A stretch of 64,000 nt of DNA from Sorex araneus (taxonomy: Eukaryota; Chordata; Mammalia; Eulipotyphla; Soricidae), in contig NC_073306.1 in assembly GCF_027595985.1 (NCBI RefSeq), forward strand, positions 101,786,984-101,850,983, written 5' to 3'. Below the pieces are notes generated by a model. It was given only the letters and a program-made list of their open reading frames with translations. It was not told the DNA's origin and did not search any database. How positions within the stretch are numbered: position 1 is the first letter of the stretch; the number at the start of each line of letters is the position of its first letter. This document shows, piece by piece, positions 15,497 to 27,048 of the stretch. A program made the translations under genes and the position numbers.

Positions 15497-15854
15497 ACTG
15501 TATTAAAAATGAAAATGTTTCAAAGCCTGACAAAACAGTTCAAGTCCACCTCCTAGTTTGCTCTTTCCTCTTCTTGGAATGTTCTCTACCTAATCTGTGT
15601 CAAACTGTCCTGTTTTATCTTTCCTGTCTCAGCTTCAATGGTGTCTTAGTTAAAGACAGTTTCTAGCCATATTTAAAGAAAATACTATGTCATGGTTTTC
15701 TATTTTATTATCTTCATGGGACATTTTCATTCTAAAATTATTTACTTGCATCATTTTTTCTGTCTATCAGAGTACTGTTTTTTATTTAAGAATACTTCTT
15801 TGAGGCAGCTGGAAATAGAAAGAGGATCACTAAGTCAATGATGGTTGGAGGAAT

Positions 15855-16135
15855 TGTTTGGGATAGGAGAAGTGTGCTCAAAGTAGATAAAGGACCAAAC
15901 GTGATAGCCTCTCAGTATTTATATTGCAAACCATAATGCCCCAAAGTAGAGAGAGAATATAGGGGAAATTGTCTGCCATAGAGGCAGAAGGAGGGATGAA
16001 AGGGGTGAGGGATAATGCTGGCGACATTGGTGGTGGAGAATGTGCACTGGTAGAGGGATGGGTATTTGATCATTGTATGACTGAAACTCAAACATGGAAG
16101 TTTTGTAACTGTATCTCACGGTGACTAAAAAGAAA
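15855..16135 (+). mobile_element. L1 3'UTR fragment
   Basis: Aligns with the 3'UTR of the L1 at 34916-36143: 'ttgcaaaccataatgcccc', 'gagagagaa', 'gtggagaatgtgcactggtagaggg', 'tcattgtatgactgaaactcaaacatgg', 'ctcacggtgactaaa'. Only the last ~280 bases were inserted. Confidence 0.8.
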
Positions 16136-16286
16136 AAACAACTTCTTTGATTATTTGCTGCTAAAAACTAGGACCTACCCACTACTCAATAAAATAATGC
16201 AAACTTAAACTTTTCTGTTAGACTCATTAAAAATAGTAAAATTAATTTTGTTAATGCATTTAAACCAATGTATTTCAAGCATTATC

Positions 16287-16425
16287 ACATCATATATCAC
16301 TGTATCACTGGCACTGTCATCCCATTGCTCATCGATTTGCTCAAGCAGGCACCAGTAACGTCTCCATTGTGAGACTTGTTACTGTTTTTGGCATATTGAA
16401 TACACCATGGGTAGCTTGCCAAGAT
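16287..16425 (-). mobile_element. RTE-tailed SINE, 5'-truncated
   Basis: Starts with a TATCACTG/CACTGTC tail, then antisense of the RTE-derived end ('cccattgctcatcgatttgc', 'ggcaccagtaacgtctcc') and of the body up to 'ggtagcttgcca'. The tRNA-like head is missing. Confidence 0.85.
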
Positions 16426-16632
16426 AAATTGTTAATAAGATATTTTACATTCTTTTTTAAAAAATACTGTATTTATAATCTGATATATATTTGACTGTTA
16501 AAGCACATCTCAGGTACTCAACAGTTACATGGGCCTTTTGGTTGCAGTATTGGACAATATTATAGCAGCCTGAGAAAATTTGCATTCCTATTATAGATTA
16601 TAGGTGAGGAAGCTTTTGCTTTGTTTTGTTTT

Positions 16633-16793
16633 GGATTTTGGGCCACCTGGAAGTACTCGGGCCTTACTCCTGGTTCTGCACTCAAGGATCATTCCTGACA
16701 GGTTAGGGAAGCCATATGTGGTTCTGGGGAACAAACCTGGTCAGCCATATGTAAGGCAAGTGCCCTACCCATTGTACTATTCCTCTACCCCTA
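16633..16793 (-). mobile_element. older A-tailed SINE
   Basis: Antisense body 'tttgggccacctgga...actcgggccttactcctgg' to 'actattcctctacccc'. AGGTGAGGAAGCTTT on the left (16600) and AGATGAGGAAACTTT on the right (16793) are the aged target-site duplication. Confidence 0.8.
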
Positions 16794-16928
16794 GATGAGG
16801 AAACTTTGCTTCCTCAAAAAGAACAAATGTTAGTTTCTACCTCATTAGAAGCTGGGTAACTTAGTAGACCCAAGCATGGGACTCATATTTTCTGGTGGGC
16901 ACTGTACATAGTGAAACAATAATATTGC

Positions 16929-17047
16929 CTCTTTTGGTAAAATAAAAACAAATGCATCATCAAAATTATTTGATAAACAGATGCAGTTGGCTCTTTTGGT
17001 AAGATAAAGACAAATGCATCATCAAAATTATTTGATAAACAAATGCA
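16929..17047. repeat. tandem duplication, 57-bp unit at 62-bp period
   Basis: Positions 16929-16985 and 16991-17047 are nearly identical, starting CTCTTTTGGTAA and ending AAATGCA or GATGCA. Only a few substitutions separate the copies, so the duplication is recent. No transposon boundary is seen. Confidence 0.9.
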
Positions 17048-17377
17048 ATAAAATAAAATTAAAAAGTGAATGCTCTTTTCAATTATTTTATGTTTTAGAG
17101 ATTTATTTCACTATCTCTGATATGTATAGATCATTGTATTTCTGAATAAAAATTGCATACAGTTCTCCATGGCATAAATACATATATGTCCTAGAGTTTT
17201 GTCATCTTTTAAGTGATCAAATTGCAGATTCTGTTGTTTTGCAAAGTTTTTATTTATGTCTGGTTTAATTGAATTATTTAATCTGAATCACAACAAAAAC
17301 TTCTTAAGAACTTCAGCTGTACCTTCAAGAAGCAAAACTATGAATTTTATTTCCAAGATTTTATATTCCAATATGTT

Positions 17378-17551
17378 GGGGCTGGAGTGATAGCACAGTG
17401 GGTAGGGCGTTTGCCTTGCATGCGGCCGACCCGGGATCGATTCCCAGCATCCCATATGGTCCCCTGAGCACTGCCAGGAGTAATTCCTGAGTTCAGAGCC
17501 AGGAGTAACCCCTGTGCATCGCCAGGTGTGACCCAAAAAGCAAAAAAAATA
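17378..17551 (+). mobile_element. A-tailed SINE (SOR type), intact
   Basis: Full sense copy: GGGGCTGGAG start, A box TAGCACAGTGGG, B-box area 'gggatcgattcc', and an end in GCAAAAAAAA. A perfect 16-bp duplication, TATATTCCAATATGTT, lies at 17362-17377 and 17552-17567. This is one of the cleanest copies. Confidence 0.95.
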
Positions 17552-18491
17552 TATATTCCAATATGTTGAAATGTCGAATGTCATTGATGTTATACCTGCA
17601 GAACACTTGGCCACCTTATTCACATTCCTTCCTTTCTGGAATAACTGGGAATCAGGTGAGCAGCTGCTTGCGAGATGGCATAATATTGATTAATGGTGTC
17701 TACAGGAAACCAGCTCAAGATAATTAATTTTTACAGCACCAGCCCTGTACTTTCAAGCATTCTATTAAAATTATGCATTGTTAATTGATACTGCTGGGAA
17801 TTAGGAGCAAAGACCAGTTTGCCAAAAAAAAGAAAGCAGGACACAGCTCCATTGCATATTCATGATGGATTTCTACTTAATAATCCAGTGGGGAGGGGAA
17901 ATCAGAGCTCTGCTCTATCAAACTCATTATAGATGAAAAATTATTTCCCCTTGCCTTTTATTTTTAAGCCACGAACATCAGAGATTGTGTTCTAAGATAA
18001 TGAGTTGTTGCTTCTGCCAAGGTGACATGGTGTATGCTTTGTCAGACTTCCTCTTTTGAACCTCTAGGAGCAAATGAAACAGTCCCTATGCTGCAGTGTG
18101 TGTTCTGCTTTAACTTTCTTTTGGTATATATTTTCATCTCTAGAGTGCTAGAGAACGTGGCACCAATGCTCTTGTCCACGTGCAGTGTCTGGGAAATGAG
18201 ACTCAGAAGTAATTGCCAAATTGCCACTATGACTTTCTCTAAGGCACCAACCAAAATATGTTTAGAGAGGATCAAATTGAATGTGTATATAAATTTCTCT
18301 TTACATACATTTCCCTTTTGTACATAAAATCCATTATTCTTGGAGTATGAAAAAGTCTTCATTATAATGTCCCGGCAAACATGGAAAAAACCTGTTTAAA
18401 ATGTGGGGGGCAGATTTGTAAAACTGGGGTCACCATAACCCCTCTCTCATATGGTTGTAGAAAGGCTAAATTAGAAAATACATGTAAAAAC

Positions 18492-18548
18492 TTTGATATG
18501 TTGTATCTAATGTTGTATCTTTGATATGTTGTATCTAATGTTGCAATC
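18492..18548. repeat. 28-bp tandem duplication
   Basis: TTTGATATGTTGTATCTAAT is repeated back to back. It is followed by an AATAAA and an A10 run at 18570-18580, so this may be the 3' end of an unidentified retrocopy. Confidence 0.7.
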
Positions 18549-18586
18549 TGATATGTAACAACTGTCCAATAAAAAAAAAATTAATG

Positions 18587-18838
18587 ACTAGCACAGTGAG
18601 TAGGGCATTTGCCTTGCACACAGCCGACCTGGTTCGATTCCTCCGTCCCTCTCAGAGAGCCTGGCAAGCTTCCGAGAGTATCCCGCCCGCATGGCAGAGC
18701 CTGGCAAACTACCCATGGCGTATTTGATATGCCAAAAACAGTAACAAGAAGTCTCACAATGGAGACGTTACTGGTGCCCGCTCGAGCAAATCGATGAACA
18801 ATGGGACGACAGTGCTACGACAGTGCTACAGTACTACC
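18587..18838 (+). mobile_element. RTE-tailed SINE, nearly full length
   Basis: The head lacks its first ~12 bases (starts at CTAGCACAGTGAGTAGGGC). Then come the B box GGTTCGATTCC, the body with its repeated GAGCCTGGCAAGC and GAGCCTGGCAAAC, the segment GATATGCCAAAAACAGTAAC, and the RTE-like end from AATGGAGACGTTACTGG. The tail is GACAGTGCTAC repeated. From 18758, 25 bases are identical to the RTE copy at 24869. The end is not an A-tail. Confidence 0.9.
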
Positions 18839-21669
18839 ATATTTAATGCAGTTCTCAGAGTGAAGTGCCTTTTGCCTAGAATAAGGAAGTTTATGCCCTT
18901 GCAGTGAAATGACTATGTTTTGATAAATTTTATTATGCAATATGAGCTTTATTTTAATTTTTGTTTTTCTAGTTGAATTTATTTTCAGTATTGATATATA
19001 TATCTGAGTGTTGAGTGAGCATGATATTTGAATGTGATAAGGCATTTCACTATTTCCCTTTCTTTCCCATCCTCAGATTTCTGAATCTTAAGTTTGTGTT
19101 ATGATTCCATGCCATCTGAGAATGACAGCCCTAATATAATTGCAATCTAAGGGTCAAGGCAGAGTGTCACAAATTTATTGTCTATAGTCTCAGTCTACGA
19201 TTTTATCAGCACAACACCATGACAACCGGTTAGATAGGAAAAAAATCAGTTAATCAGGCAGTTGTTTTAGCTACACAAATCCAAACAACTGGTTTCAATC
19301 TTATTTTCTTTTGCTTCATTGCATTGATGAGGTTCAACCTGTAGTTCTGACATCATGTAAGTGACCTAAATCACATTCTTGCACATTCTAGAAATGGCTT
19401 TAATTGAGTATCTAATGGAGTCTTTGCTTCATTTGAAAGCCCTTCCTTTGCACTTGTGTATGTGAGAATTGTAATCATTGATTACTTCTGCTTAGTGGGA
19501 CTCGGCTTCAGAGTTGGAATTCGAAAGGTTTTGTTTTTTTTTCCCCTGCTGTTGGATAGGAGTAGGTGATTTAGGTCTGCTCCCCCAAATTAATTTCATG
19601 GCAATGAAAGCCTACTTTGAGCATAATTGTTTTTGCATATATTTTTCATTTTTAGATGTTGTATACATGTTTATTCATGACTATTTGCTATATATAGTGT
19701 TTGTAATGAATTAGATTAGAATGAGTTCTGAAGTTAGACTCTGTCAAGAGAACAAATTCTTAACAAGTCACCTTATTTTCCTCAACTTTTGTATCCTCAT
19801 CAGTAAAGTCAGCTTTTTAGAAGGAAATGAGGCAATATGCTATTGCTTAATATATTCTAGATAGTGCTTTTTTTCTGTGCTCATACCAATGACCTCAGAA
19901 GTAAAAAACATATAACTTTTATTTTCTTAATAGTGTATCTTATTGGTCAAAACCTTACAAATACACACACACAAAATCCTTCTGTTCCAGAGCAATGGAA
20001 ATTGCTAAACAATGTCTATAATATAATCTTAAATTAAAAAAATAACTCATATATCTTTTTGTTTTAGAGATTGGGAATATTCAGATGGACCTTCTGATCT
20101 TGTAAAAGAACAAATAAAATCTCCTGGTGATGGGCTGAGGAATGACACTGCAGTTTTCTCTCCTCAGATCTCCAGGATTTGGTGGCAATGACAAATGACA
20201 GCTCAAAGCAGTTTTCCAAAAGCTTTTTAAAAGTAAGCCAAGGAGTTCTTGTTTGATTTGGCTGTTCACTGTCATTCTTACATGAAAAGAAACGTTTGGC
20301 AAGAACAACATTCAGCATATTGCCAAAAGGGAGCTTCCAAGAGTCAGTGTGTCACTGGGCACTCATTCAATCCACTAGGGAACGTCATTTAAACTCAGCT
20401 TGAACGGTGCCATTTCTCTGCAAAGTAGCTTAAATACAACCATTTAGATTCACACATGGGTTTTAGGTGCTTTCACACCCTTCAATTGTTTTAACTTTGA
20501 ATTTTGAAATAATTTCATACCTAACTTCAGGCATAATTTAATTTCAGACATAACTTCAGGAAGGTTATAAAAATAGCTTCATTCTTGTTACCTTTTCAGT
20601 AACTATGGAAAGTTGCATTCTTGTTAATTTAATATGTTTTACAAAACCTATAATATTATTAGTAATGATATTCCTAATTCTTTTTAAATTCCTATGAACA
20701 GATGGAATGAATATTTTCAGGTGAGGAAATCGAAACACAGGTCACAGAGTCAGTCAGGACTGAATTAGACCTGAGCTTTCTGTACTTGGTTCCTGATTCT
20801 GAGAGTTTTTACTCAAAATTCATTTTTTTAATGAGGAGGTAAAAATAAATGTTTAAAATAAAAACATTTAGAATCATCATTTTGATTGGTTGGTTAATAA
20901 AATGTTGTGTCCACCTTCCCCCTCTCATATTTAGCCCACCTCTGTTCTTCTGCACATACCTCTAGAACTGATTTACACACTTCAGATGCTATGCTGCTTG
21001 TGATTCCTATATTTCCTTTATTTTCCTGTATTTTTATAAAAATTCTTTGTTCATCACCTCAAATACATATTGTTGTGGGAGAAATCTTTATAAACCATGC
21101 GAATAATCATGTCGTTCAGTGAACTCTGATATATTTGTCTTCTCTCACCATGCAGAGAATTTATCAAATGTCATTACCTTTAATCCACACAACTATATGG
21201 GAAAAAGCATTAAATCATTACCTTGGTTTATGGGTTGAAATGGTCTGATAGCCAATGTCTTTAAATAAAGTCAGTTCTCATTCTGGCTCAACTTTTGATT
21301 GTTATGTATCAACTTGGGTCTCAATAACTTAATTTAGTGCACCAAAAGTCTTGACCTAATTGATATTTATACCATCCTGCTTATTCATCTATAGGAATAC
21401 AGTGTCTCTGTCTGTAATAACTCACCTTGACTCCTCCATTTGGCAAGACACAGTTTAATTCTTCAGTGGCATGCCAGGATGAGAAGAATGGTGATGGAGG
21501 AAATAATCCACCTGGTGTGAGGATACAGAGCAATGAGTTGTCCACAGGGAATAACAGAACAAAACTGCTTAAAAACATCCATTTTTTTTTAATCAGTAGT
21601 GTCTACCAACAAATGAAAAGGATGTCAAAATACTCTTTTCTGTGGGGTACATCCTGGTTAGTTTCTATG
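18839..21669. other. unique sequence, no gene supported
   Basis: Short frames only (for example 20064-20318 minus), none with a domain I recognise. 20470-20570 has weak similarity in style to old L1 3'UTRs but is too eroded to call. Confidence 0.45.
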
Positions 21670-21954
21670 CCTTTGTGTTTTTCCAAGTTTATTAAAATGA
21701 TATCACTGACATGTAACATTGTGTAAGTTTAAGATGTGTAATATAGTGATTTGACAGACGTATGAATTGCAGTGTAGCTGCCACGATAGTGTTGGATATC
21801 ACCTCTGTCATATCACATAATTATATTTCTTTGTGTGTGGGCAAGAATGTTAAAAATCTACTGTAAAAGCAACTTGAAAATATACAATACTATCTAAAGT
21901 ACTGATGCTGTACATTAAATCTCCGGAACTTATTTAATTTATAACTAGGATATT

Positions 21955-22140
21955 TTTTTGTGGCGATTGTGGGGAGGAATGAGGAGGTTTGAACCATAAC
22001 GAGCAGTTCTCAGGGATTATTTCTGGCTCTGTGCTTAAGAATCATTAAGCGCTCAAGGACCGTATGCGGTGCAGAGGGTCAGATAGGAGTTGGCCATGTG
22101 CAAGCATCTCCCCATCTCCTCAGGCTCCCCTCCTGAGCCC
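21955..22140 (-). mobile_element. old SINE inside L1M
   Basis: 'cagttctcagggattatttctggctctgtgcttaagaatc', 'caaggaccgtatgcggtgcagagg', 'ggagttggccatgtgcaagc' keep SINE order; the end is eroded. Confidence 0.6.
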
Positions 22141-22321
22141 CCTACCCCTTGGTAACCTCCATTATACTCTGCTTCTATGGGTAATGATCTTTAAAAATCC
22201 CCATGTAATGTTACCATATTGTATATTTCTTTCTAGAGTTTTTTCATGTAATATCATGCCCCTCAAATTCATCTATAATGTCCTAAGTTAGAGAATTTCA
22301 TTACTTTTTGTTATTTTCTTT

Positions 22322-22440
22322 GTATTGGGAGCCAACCTGGCAGTGTGCAGAGATCACTCTTGCTTCTATGCTTAGGGATTACTTCTTCATTGTGTGCTGG
22401 ATCACTCTTGGTGATGCTCAGGGGCCCAAATGTGATAGAT
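22322..22440 (-). mobile_element. partial old SINE inside L1M
   Basis: Only the 3' half is readable: 'tgcagagatcactcttgcttctatgcttagggattac', then 'tcactcttggtgatgctcagggg'. The tRNA-like head is absent, and L1M text resumes at about 22440. Confidence 0.55.
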
Positions 22441-22510
22441 TTATTTTTTGGGTATCAATATCCAGAAGTGGGGTTGTTGGATCACATAGTATGTATGTTT
22501 TTAATTTTGG

Positions 22511-22670
22511 GGGGGGTATATATGGTTGAGGTTAGGGCATAGTCCTGGTTGTTCACTCAGGATCACTCTTTGCCGGGCTTGGGGGACCATATGTGGTACT
22601 GGGGATCGAACCTGGATCAGCCATATGCAAGGCAAGCACTCTATGTGCTCTGCTATTTCTCTGATCCTGT
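22511..22670 (-). mobile_element. SINE inside L1M
   Basis: Starts with a G8 run, then 'ggttagggcatagtcctgg', 'gggggaccatatgtggtactggggatcgaacctgg', 'caaggcaagcactctatgtgctctgctatttctctgatcc'. L1M resumes immediately after. Confidence 0.75.
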
Positions 22671-23689
22671 TTATAATCTTTTAAGATCTCTCAGACCATT
22701 TTCCATAGAATTTCCAAATTGCATTCTCACTGAACATTTACCAGTGTTCCCCTCACCATCTGGTTATCTTATGTCTTCTTGATAATAAAAATTCTACTAG
22801 ATATGATGTCATATTTTATTATGGTTTTGATTTGCATTTTTCTTCTAATTATTGTTGCTAAACATATTTTTTGCCACCTATATGACTTGGGAAATGTATA
22901 TGCTATTTCCTATGCATTTTTAAAATTGAACTCTTTTGTTGTTGTTACTCAATCATGTGGGTTCTTCATATGTGGTTTGCAAATATTTTTCCTACTTCAT
23001 ATTTTCTTTTTCATATTTTAAATTTTTATTTATTATTTTATTTTTGTTGTGTGGAAATCTGCTAGTTTGAGTAATCCCACTGAAATGTTTTGCCTTTGTT
23101 GCTTGTGCTTTTTTTATTACATCCAAAAAAAATTATTGCCAACCACAGCATCAAGGAGCTTCACCTATGCTTTCTTTCTTTAAAAAGTGTTCTACCAAAT
23201 AGAAAGAGTAGCTAGAGTCTCTTTCCACATCCCTGACTAGAGAAGTATCTTTCTCCATTCTTACCCAACCAGATGAAAATAAAACAGATATTGACAACTG
23301 AAAGAACTTGTAATTGCTGTCCTTCTCCTTACCTGCCTTCCCCAAAGTAGATCACAGAATAGGGAAGTCCCCACGGTGTCAGAAGGGCACAGAGCTTATT
23401 ACAACGAGGTTTTTTTTAACCTTTAAAACCTGTCAAACTTAGATTTTTACTAATGAGAAAGCCAGGCCTCTGTCAGCACTTGATCTGTAATTTATGTATG
23501 CTGGTTCTCGTATGTCTGCTATGCTGTGCGGAGATTCATCTTTAAAGAAAAATCATGCAAAAATCTAAAAAGACTTTTAATTGTACATAGTATTATCATT
23601 TTTATTATTTGGGTTTGGGGCAACATTAGGCTGTGCCTAACACAGTTGTGTGGATCAGTTTTCCTGCTGTGTTCCCTGTGGCCCTTTGT

Positions 23690-24085
23690 TACTACTTTAC
23701 TGTGTATCTTTAAATCCCACATATGAGAGAGATTATTCTGCCTCTACCCCTTTTCTTTTGGCAGATTTCATTCAGCATGATATATTCTAGGTCCATTCAA
23801 GTCATGGCAAATTGCATGATTGTGGTTTTCCGTAGAGCTGCATAGTATCCTTCTTGTTGTTTGATTGCCCTACCCAGGACTTTTAGTGCCGTGCTGAACA
23901 TGACCGGTGAGAATGAACATCTTTGTTATATTCCTGATTCAGAGGAAACACTTTCACTTTTCACTGTTGAGTGTGCTAGCTTTCTATATTTATTATTGTA
24001 TTTTTCCTTTATGTGTTTTTTCCTGTATTTATCCTTTCTGTATTAAAGTGTGTTCCTTCTAAAGTCAGTTTGTTGAATTTTTATC
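23690..24085 (-). mobile_element. old L1 fragments (3' end and internal ORF2)
   Basis: 23700-23850 resembles the antisense L1 3' end ('cccacatatgagagagatt', 'catgatatattctaggtccattcaagtc'). 23862-24085 resembles antisense reverse-transcriptase coding sequence ('cctgattcagaggaaacactttca', 'gtgtgttccttct'). The two are not adjacent in an intact L1, so this is either a deleted copy or two insertions. Confidence 0.55.
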
Positions 24086-24718
24086 ACCTCTTTATTTCTA
24101 CAACTTTTAGCATGTATCCCTATTAGAATTGCTATCATTTTATAGTGATATCAGTTACTATCAATATAATTACTTAATTATCTTTTCCATTTCCCAAGGG
24201 CTCCTTAAGAACAATGACAATATATTAGAAAGCTTTGTATTAGCATTGTGCATAAGGCTGAATAGGTGTCTGTCTGACTGAGTTTAAAATCCCAGAATTA
24301 TTTTCTTTATATTTTTATGTGGAAGTACTTTGTTGTTAGTTTAATGCAAGCACACCTTTCCATTCTGGGATATGTTGTAAAGGGAGATACACTGTTTTTA
24401 AAATTTTATAATTGCATATTAAAAAGAATCATTTAACATTTCATGCAACATTACAAAATCTACATAGTCAAAAGAACTTGGAAACTTTTAGTTGAATGGT
24501 ATTAAAATGATATTTTCTATGAGTTTTCTGATAGCCTGATGATGATGAGCACCAGACTTAGTACTTGAGATCAGGCTCCTCATGTCATAGATAGTGGCCA
24601 CGAGAAACTTAGTTATTATCTCAGGAACTTAATTTTGTCATGTTTAAAGTAAGTCAGGGGGAATGAGGCCCATTATTGTTACTGTTTCCACGGGAAACAT
24701 TATTTCATTATTGTTACT

Positions 24719-24950
24719 AGATTCCACAGGACATCAAAAGAACGCCTGGCCGCCCACCTACGAGATGGTCAGACTTCTTTGTCAAGACCCTAAATGAATG
24801 GTTTGATGCTCTTCGTGTTCCTGGAGCGAGCAGAAGCCATTGGGCTAGACTACCAAGCGACAGGGATGAATGGAGACGTTACTGGTGCCCGCTAGAGCAA
24901 ATCAATGAGCAACAGGATGACAAGTGATACAAGAGATACAAGTGATAAAG
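24719..24950 (+). mobile_element. RTE-type LINE, 3' fragment (RTE1_Sar-like)
   Basis: From 24721 a frame of 68 codons stays open to TGA at 24925-24927. It contains [20 protein letters not shown], then a VPGASRSHW and [10 protein letters not shown] segment, ending [10 protein letters not shown]. This is the C-terminal end of the endonuclease/reverse-transcriptase polyprotein of nematode-type RTE elements, a signature absent from L1. The frame has no stop, unlike the two other copies. The 3' end has no A-tail: after the stop come GATACAAGAGATACAAGTGATAA repeats. Bases 24869-24927 are the donor-like sequence for the 3' end of the RTE-tailed SINEs. Residues upstream are missing (5' truncation). 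Just before it, CATTATTGTTACT occurs twice around a small hairpin (GTTTCCACGGGAAAC). Confidence 0.88.
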
Positions 24951-25649
24951 TGGGTACGGTGAAAGATAAGTGAATAAAGATAGATCATTTTTAGCTACGT
25001 CAGGTACATAAAATTACTAAATATTTTCAGTTCTCAAAATTTGAACTAATTATTGCTTCATGAGGTCTTGTATAACATTATTCAAATTTTTTGTTGTAAC
25101 AATTTTAGCTTATAAACTATTTAGATTTCAGTTGCTTAACCTTATAAATGAACCTTGATATATACTACCCTTTTTTGGAATCACCAGAATTCCAGTTCCT
25201 GTTCATCTAATTTCATCCATTTTCTAGGGATAAGCCCTTTTTCTTCGTTCATCTATCGACACAGCATATTTAATTTTAGATATTATAATTAATTCATAAG
25301 TTTAAATTTAATATGAAACAAGTATAAATATATTTTATGTGATCAAGGGTAAAAGAGAAGCATCATAAGTGGAGAATTTTCCATAATCTTTGCCCTGATT
25401 TTGATCCAGTGATAGTAAATCTTGCAATTGATCACCACACTAATACACTGAAGTTGAGTTAATTTCTATTTTGACAAGGCTAAAGGCTAAAACATTTAAA
25501 GGTTCAAACATAAAAACTGATAACTGTGGTATCTTATTGATATAGAATATAAGGTGTACTGTAAATGAACATAGTACAATCCCTACAAAATCATGTGATT
25601 GGGATTGGCTAATATGCTTTTGAATTTACTAAAGGCAAAACTATCATTT

Positions 25650-25788
25650 GCCTTGCAGGCAGCCAACCTGGGTTTGATCCCCGGCACCCCAAATGGTTTC
25701 CCATGCACCTCCGGGAATAATTCCTGAATGCAGAGCCAGGAGTAACCCTGAGCATCACTGGGTGAAACAACCCTTCCCCCCTCCAAAA
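25650..25788 (+). mobile_element. A-tailed SINE, 5'-truncated
   Basis: Begins inside the head at ATTTGCCTTGCAGGCAGCC, keeps the B box (GGTTTGATCC) and body, and ends with an A8 run after a C/T-rich stretch. Confidence 0.75.
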
Positions 25789-26590
25789 AAAAGCCACAAA
25801 TTAAAGAATTAAAAGCATAAATAAACTAAACATTAAAGATGAAAAATGGTCTAAATGCAGAATTTGCTTGACTTTATGAATATCTCACATTTTTTCACAC
25901 ACACCTTATTTATACCCAGTTTGATAATTTTGTCTCCAGGTTTACTTTTATCAATTCTTTCTAATGTATTTAACTAGGTTCTCATAAAAACCCTAAATTC
26001 TCTCCACACATATTTTATCAGTTTGTATAATATTTAATTAAATTATATAATTGGAGTATAGAAAAAATGGTACAGAAACTGCTGTGACAAAAATATAGAT
26101 GACAGTAAATATGAACTTATAGATGCATATTTTAGGAAATGACCTCCCATTAAAAATTGTCTAAAGTAATAGCAATCAGATGTCTTACAAAGGAAAGTAG
26201 AGTCTATGACTCATTCAGGTGACTGGCTAAGTGGAAATGATCAGAAGAATCAGCTGGATTTAATCTTAAGTGCTTAGCTTTCTTCTATGAATTTTGTTAA
26301 CTAGAAATGTAGTATGGTTCTGAACTTTTGACTTTTAAAACAATCTGAACTTCCATAACCTTGTTTTTAGGTATTTTAAGGAAATTCAAATAAAAATATT
26401 GCTGAGTGTTTAGATTTTATCTTTGCCATTTCTCTTTTTCACAACCTCTTCCAATTCATGTGATCCAATCCAGGGCCTAATTTACTCTGAAATTTGAGAT
26501 AATAATCATATCCTATGGAAACAGTTGGCCAAACACTTGTTTTTGAAAAAAATTACTAATGATATCTTAATGCTTGAATGCACACTTACA
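25789..26590. other. AT-rich unique sequence
   Basis: No gene or repeat recognised. The stretch 24951-25649 before the SINE is the same in character. Confidence 0.5.
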
Positions 26591-26772
26591 TTTATTTGTT
26601 GGTTTGTTTGCTTTATTTTGGGGGCCATACCTTTTGGTGTTCAGGTCTTACTCTTTGCTCTGCACTTAGAGATCATTCCTGGGGGGGTTTTATATGTAAT
26701 TGTGGGAAGTTGAATCCAGCCAGCCACAAGCAAGACAAAAGCTTTGCCCAGTGTTTTATTTCTCTTGCCCCA
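26591..26772 (-). mobile_element. older A-tailed SINE
   Basis: 'gggggccataccttttggtgttcagg', 'gctctgcacttagagatcattcctgg', 'ttgaatccagccagccacaagcaagac', 'tttctcttgcccc'. The B box is degraded. Confidence 0.7.
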
Positions 26773-26825
26773 CCTTAACGTTTCCAGATCCTTCTTGAGC
26801 AGTCAGGCTTTTTAGAATACCTGCT

Positions 26826-27040
26826 GATGGGGCTGGGAAAGTAGTACAGGAGTAAGGTGCAGGCCCCACATGTAGCTGGACCTGATTTGATCTCCTCTAC
26901 TACATAGTCCCATGAGTATTGCTGGATGCAGTCTGGGAAGCCCACAGCACTGCCAATCGTAGCTTAGAGTGCCCCAGAACTATCAGGATGGCCCAGGTAA
27001 TGCTCAGCACCATGGGGCCAAGCAAAATTAACCCCTCAGG
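26826..27040 (+). mobile_element. old SINE subtype, sense
   Basis: GGGGCTGGGAAAGTAGTACAGGAGTAAGGTGCAGGCC head, a weak B box (TTTGATCTCC), then GCCC...GCACTGCC text. It directly precedes the RTE-tailed SINE at 27049. Confidence 0.5.
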
Positions 27041-27048
27041 TTCTCAAC

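Larger units (their letters stand above)
21670..23185 (-). mobile_element. long old L1M 3' region hit by three SINEs
   Basis: The antisense landmarks of an ancient L1 follow in order. They are 'gacatgtaacattgtgtaagtttaag', 'atacaatactatctaaag...atgctgtacattaaatctcc', 'atccagaagtggggttgttgg', 'ttttgatttgcatttttct', 'gtggtttgcaaatattttt' and 'attgccaaccacagcatcaaggagctt'. Inserts at 21955, 22322 and 22511 break it. It is coding-dead ORF2 plus 3'UTR, and its order gives a relative clock for the SINEs. Confidence 0.8.
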
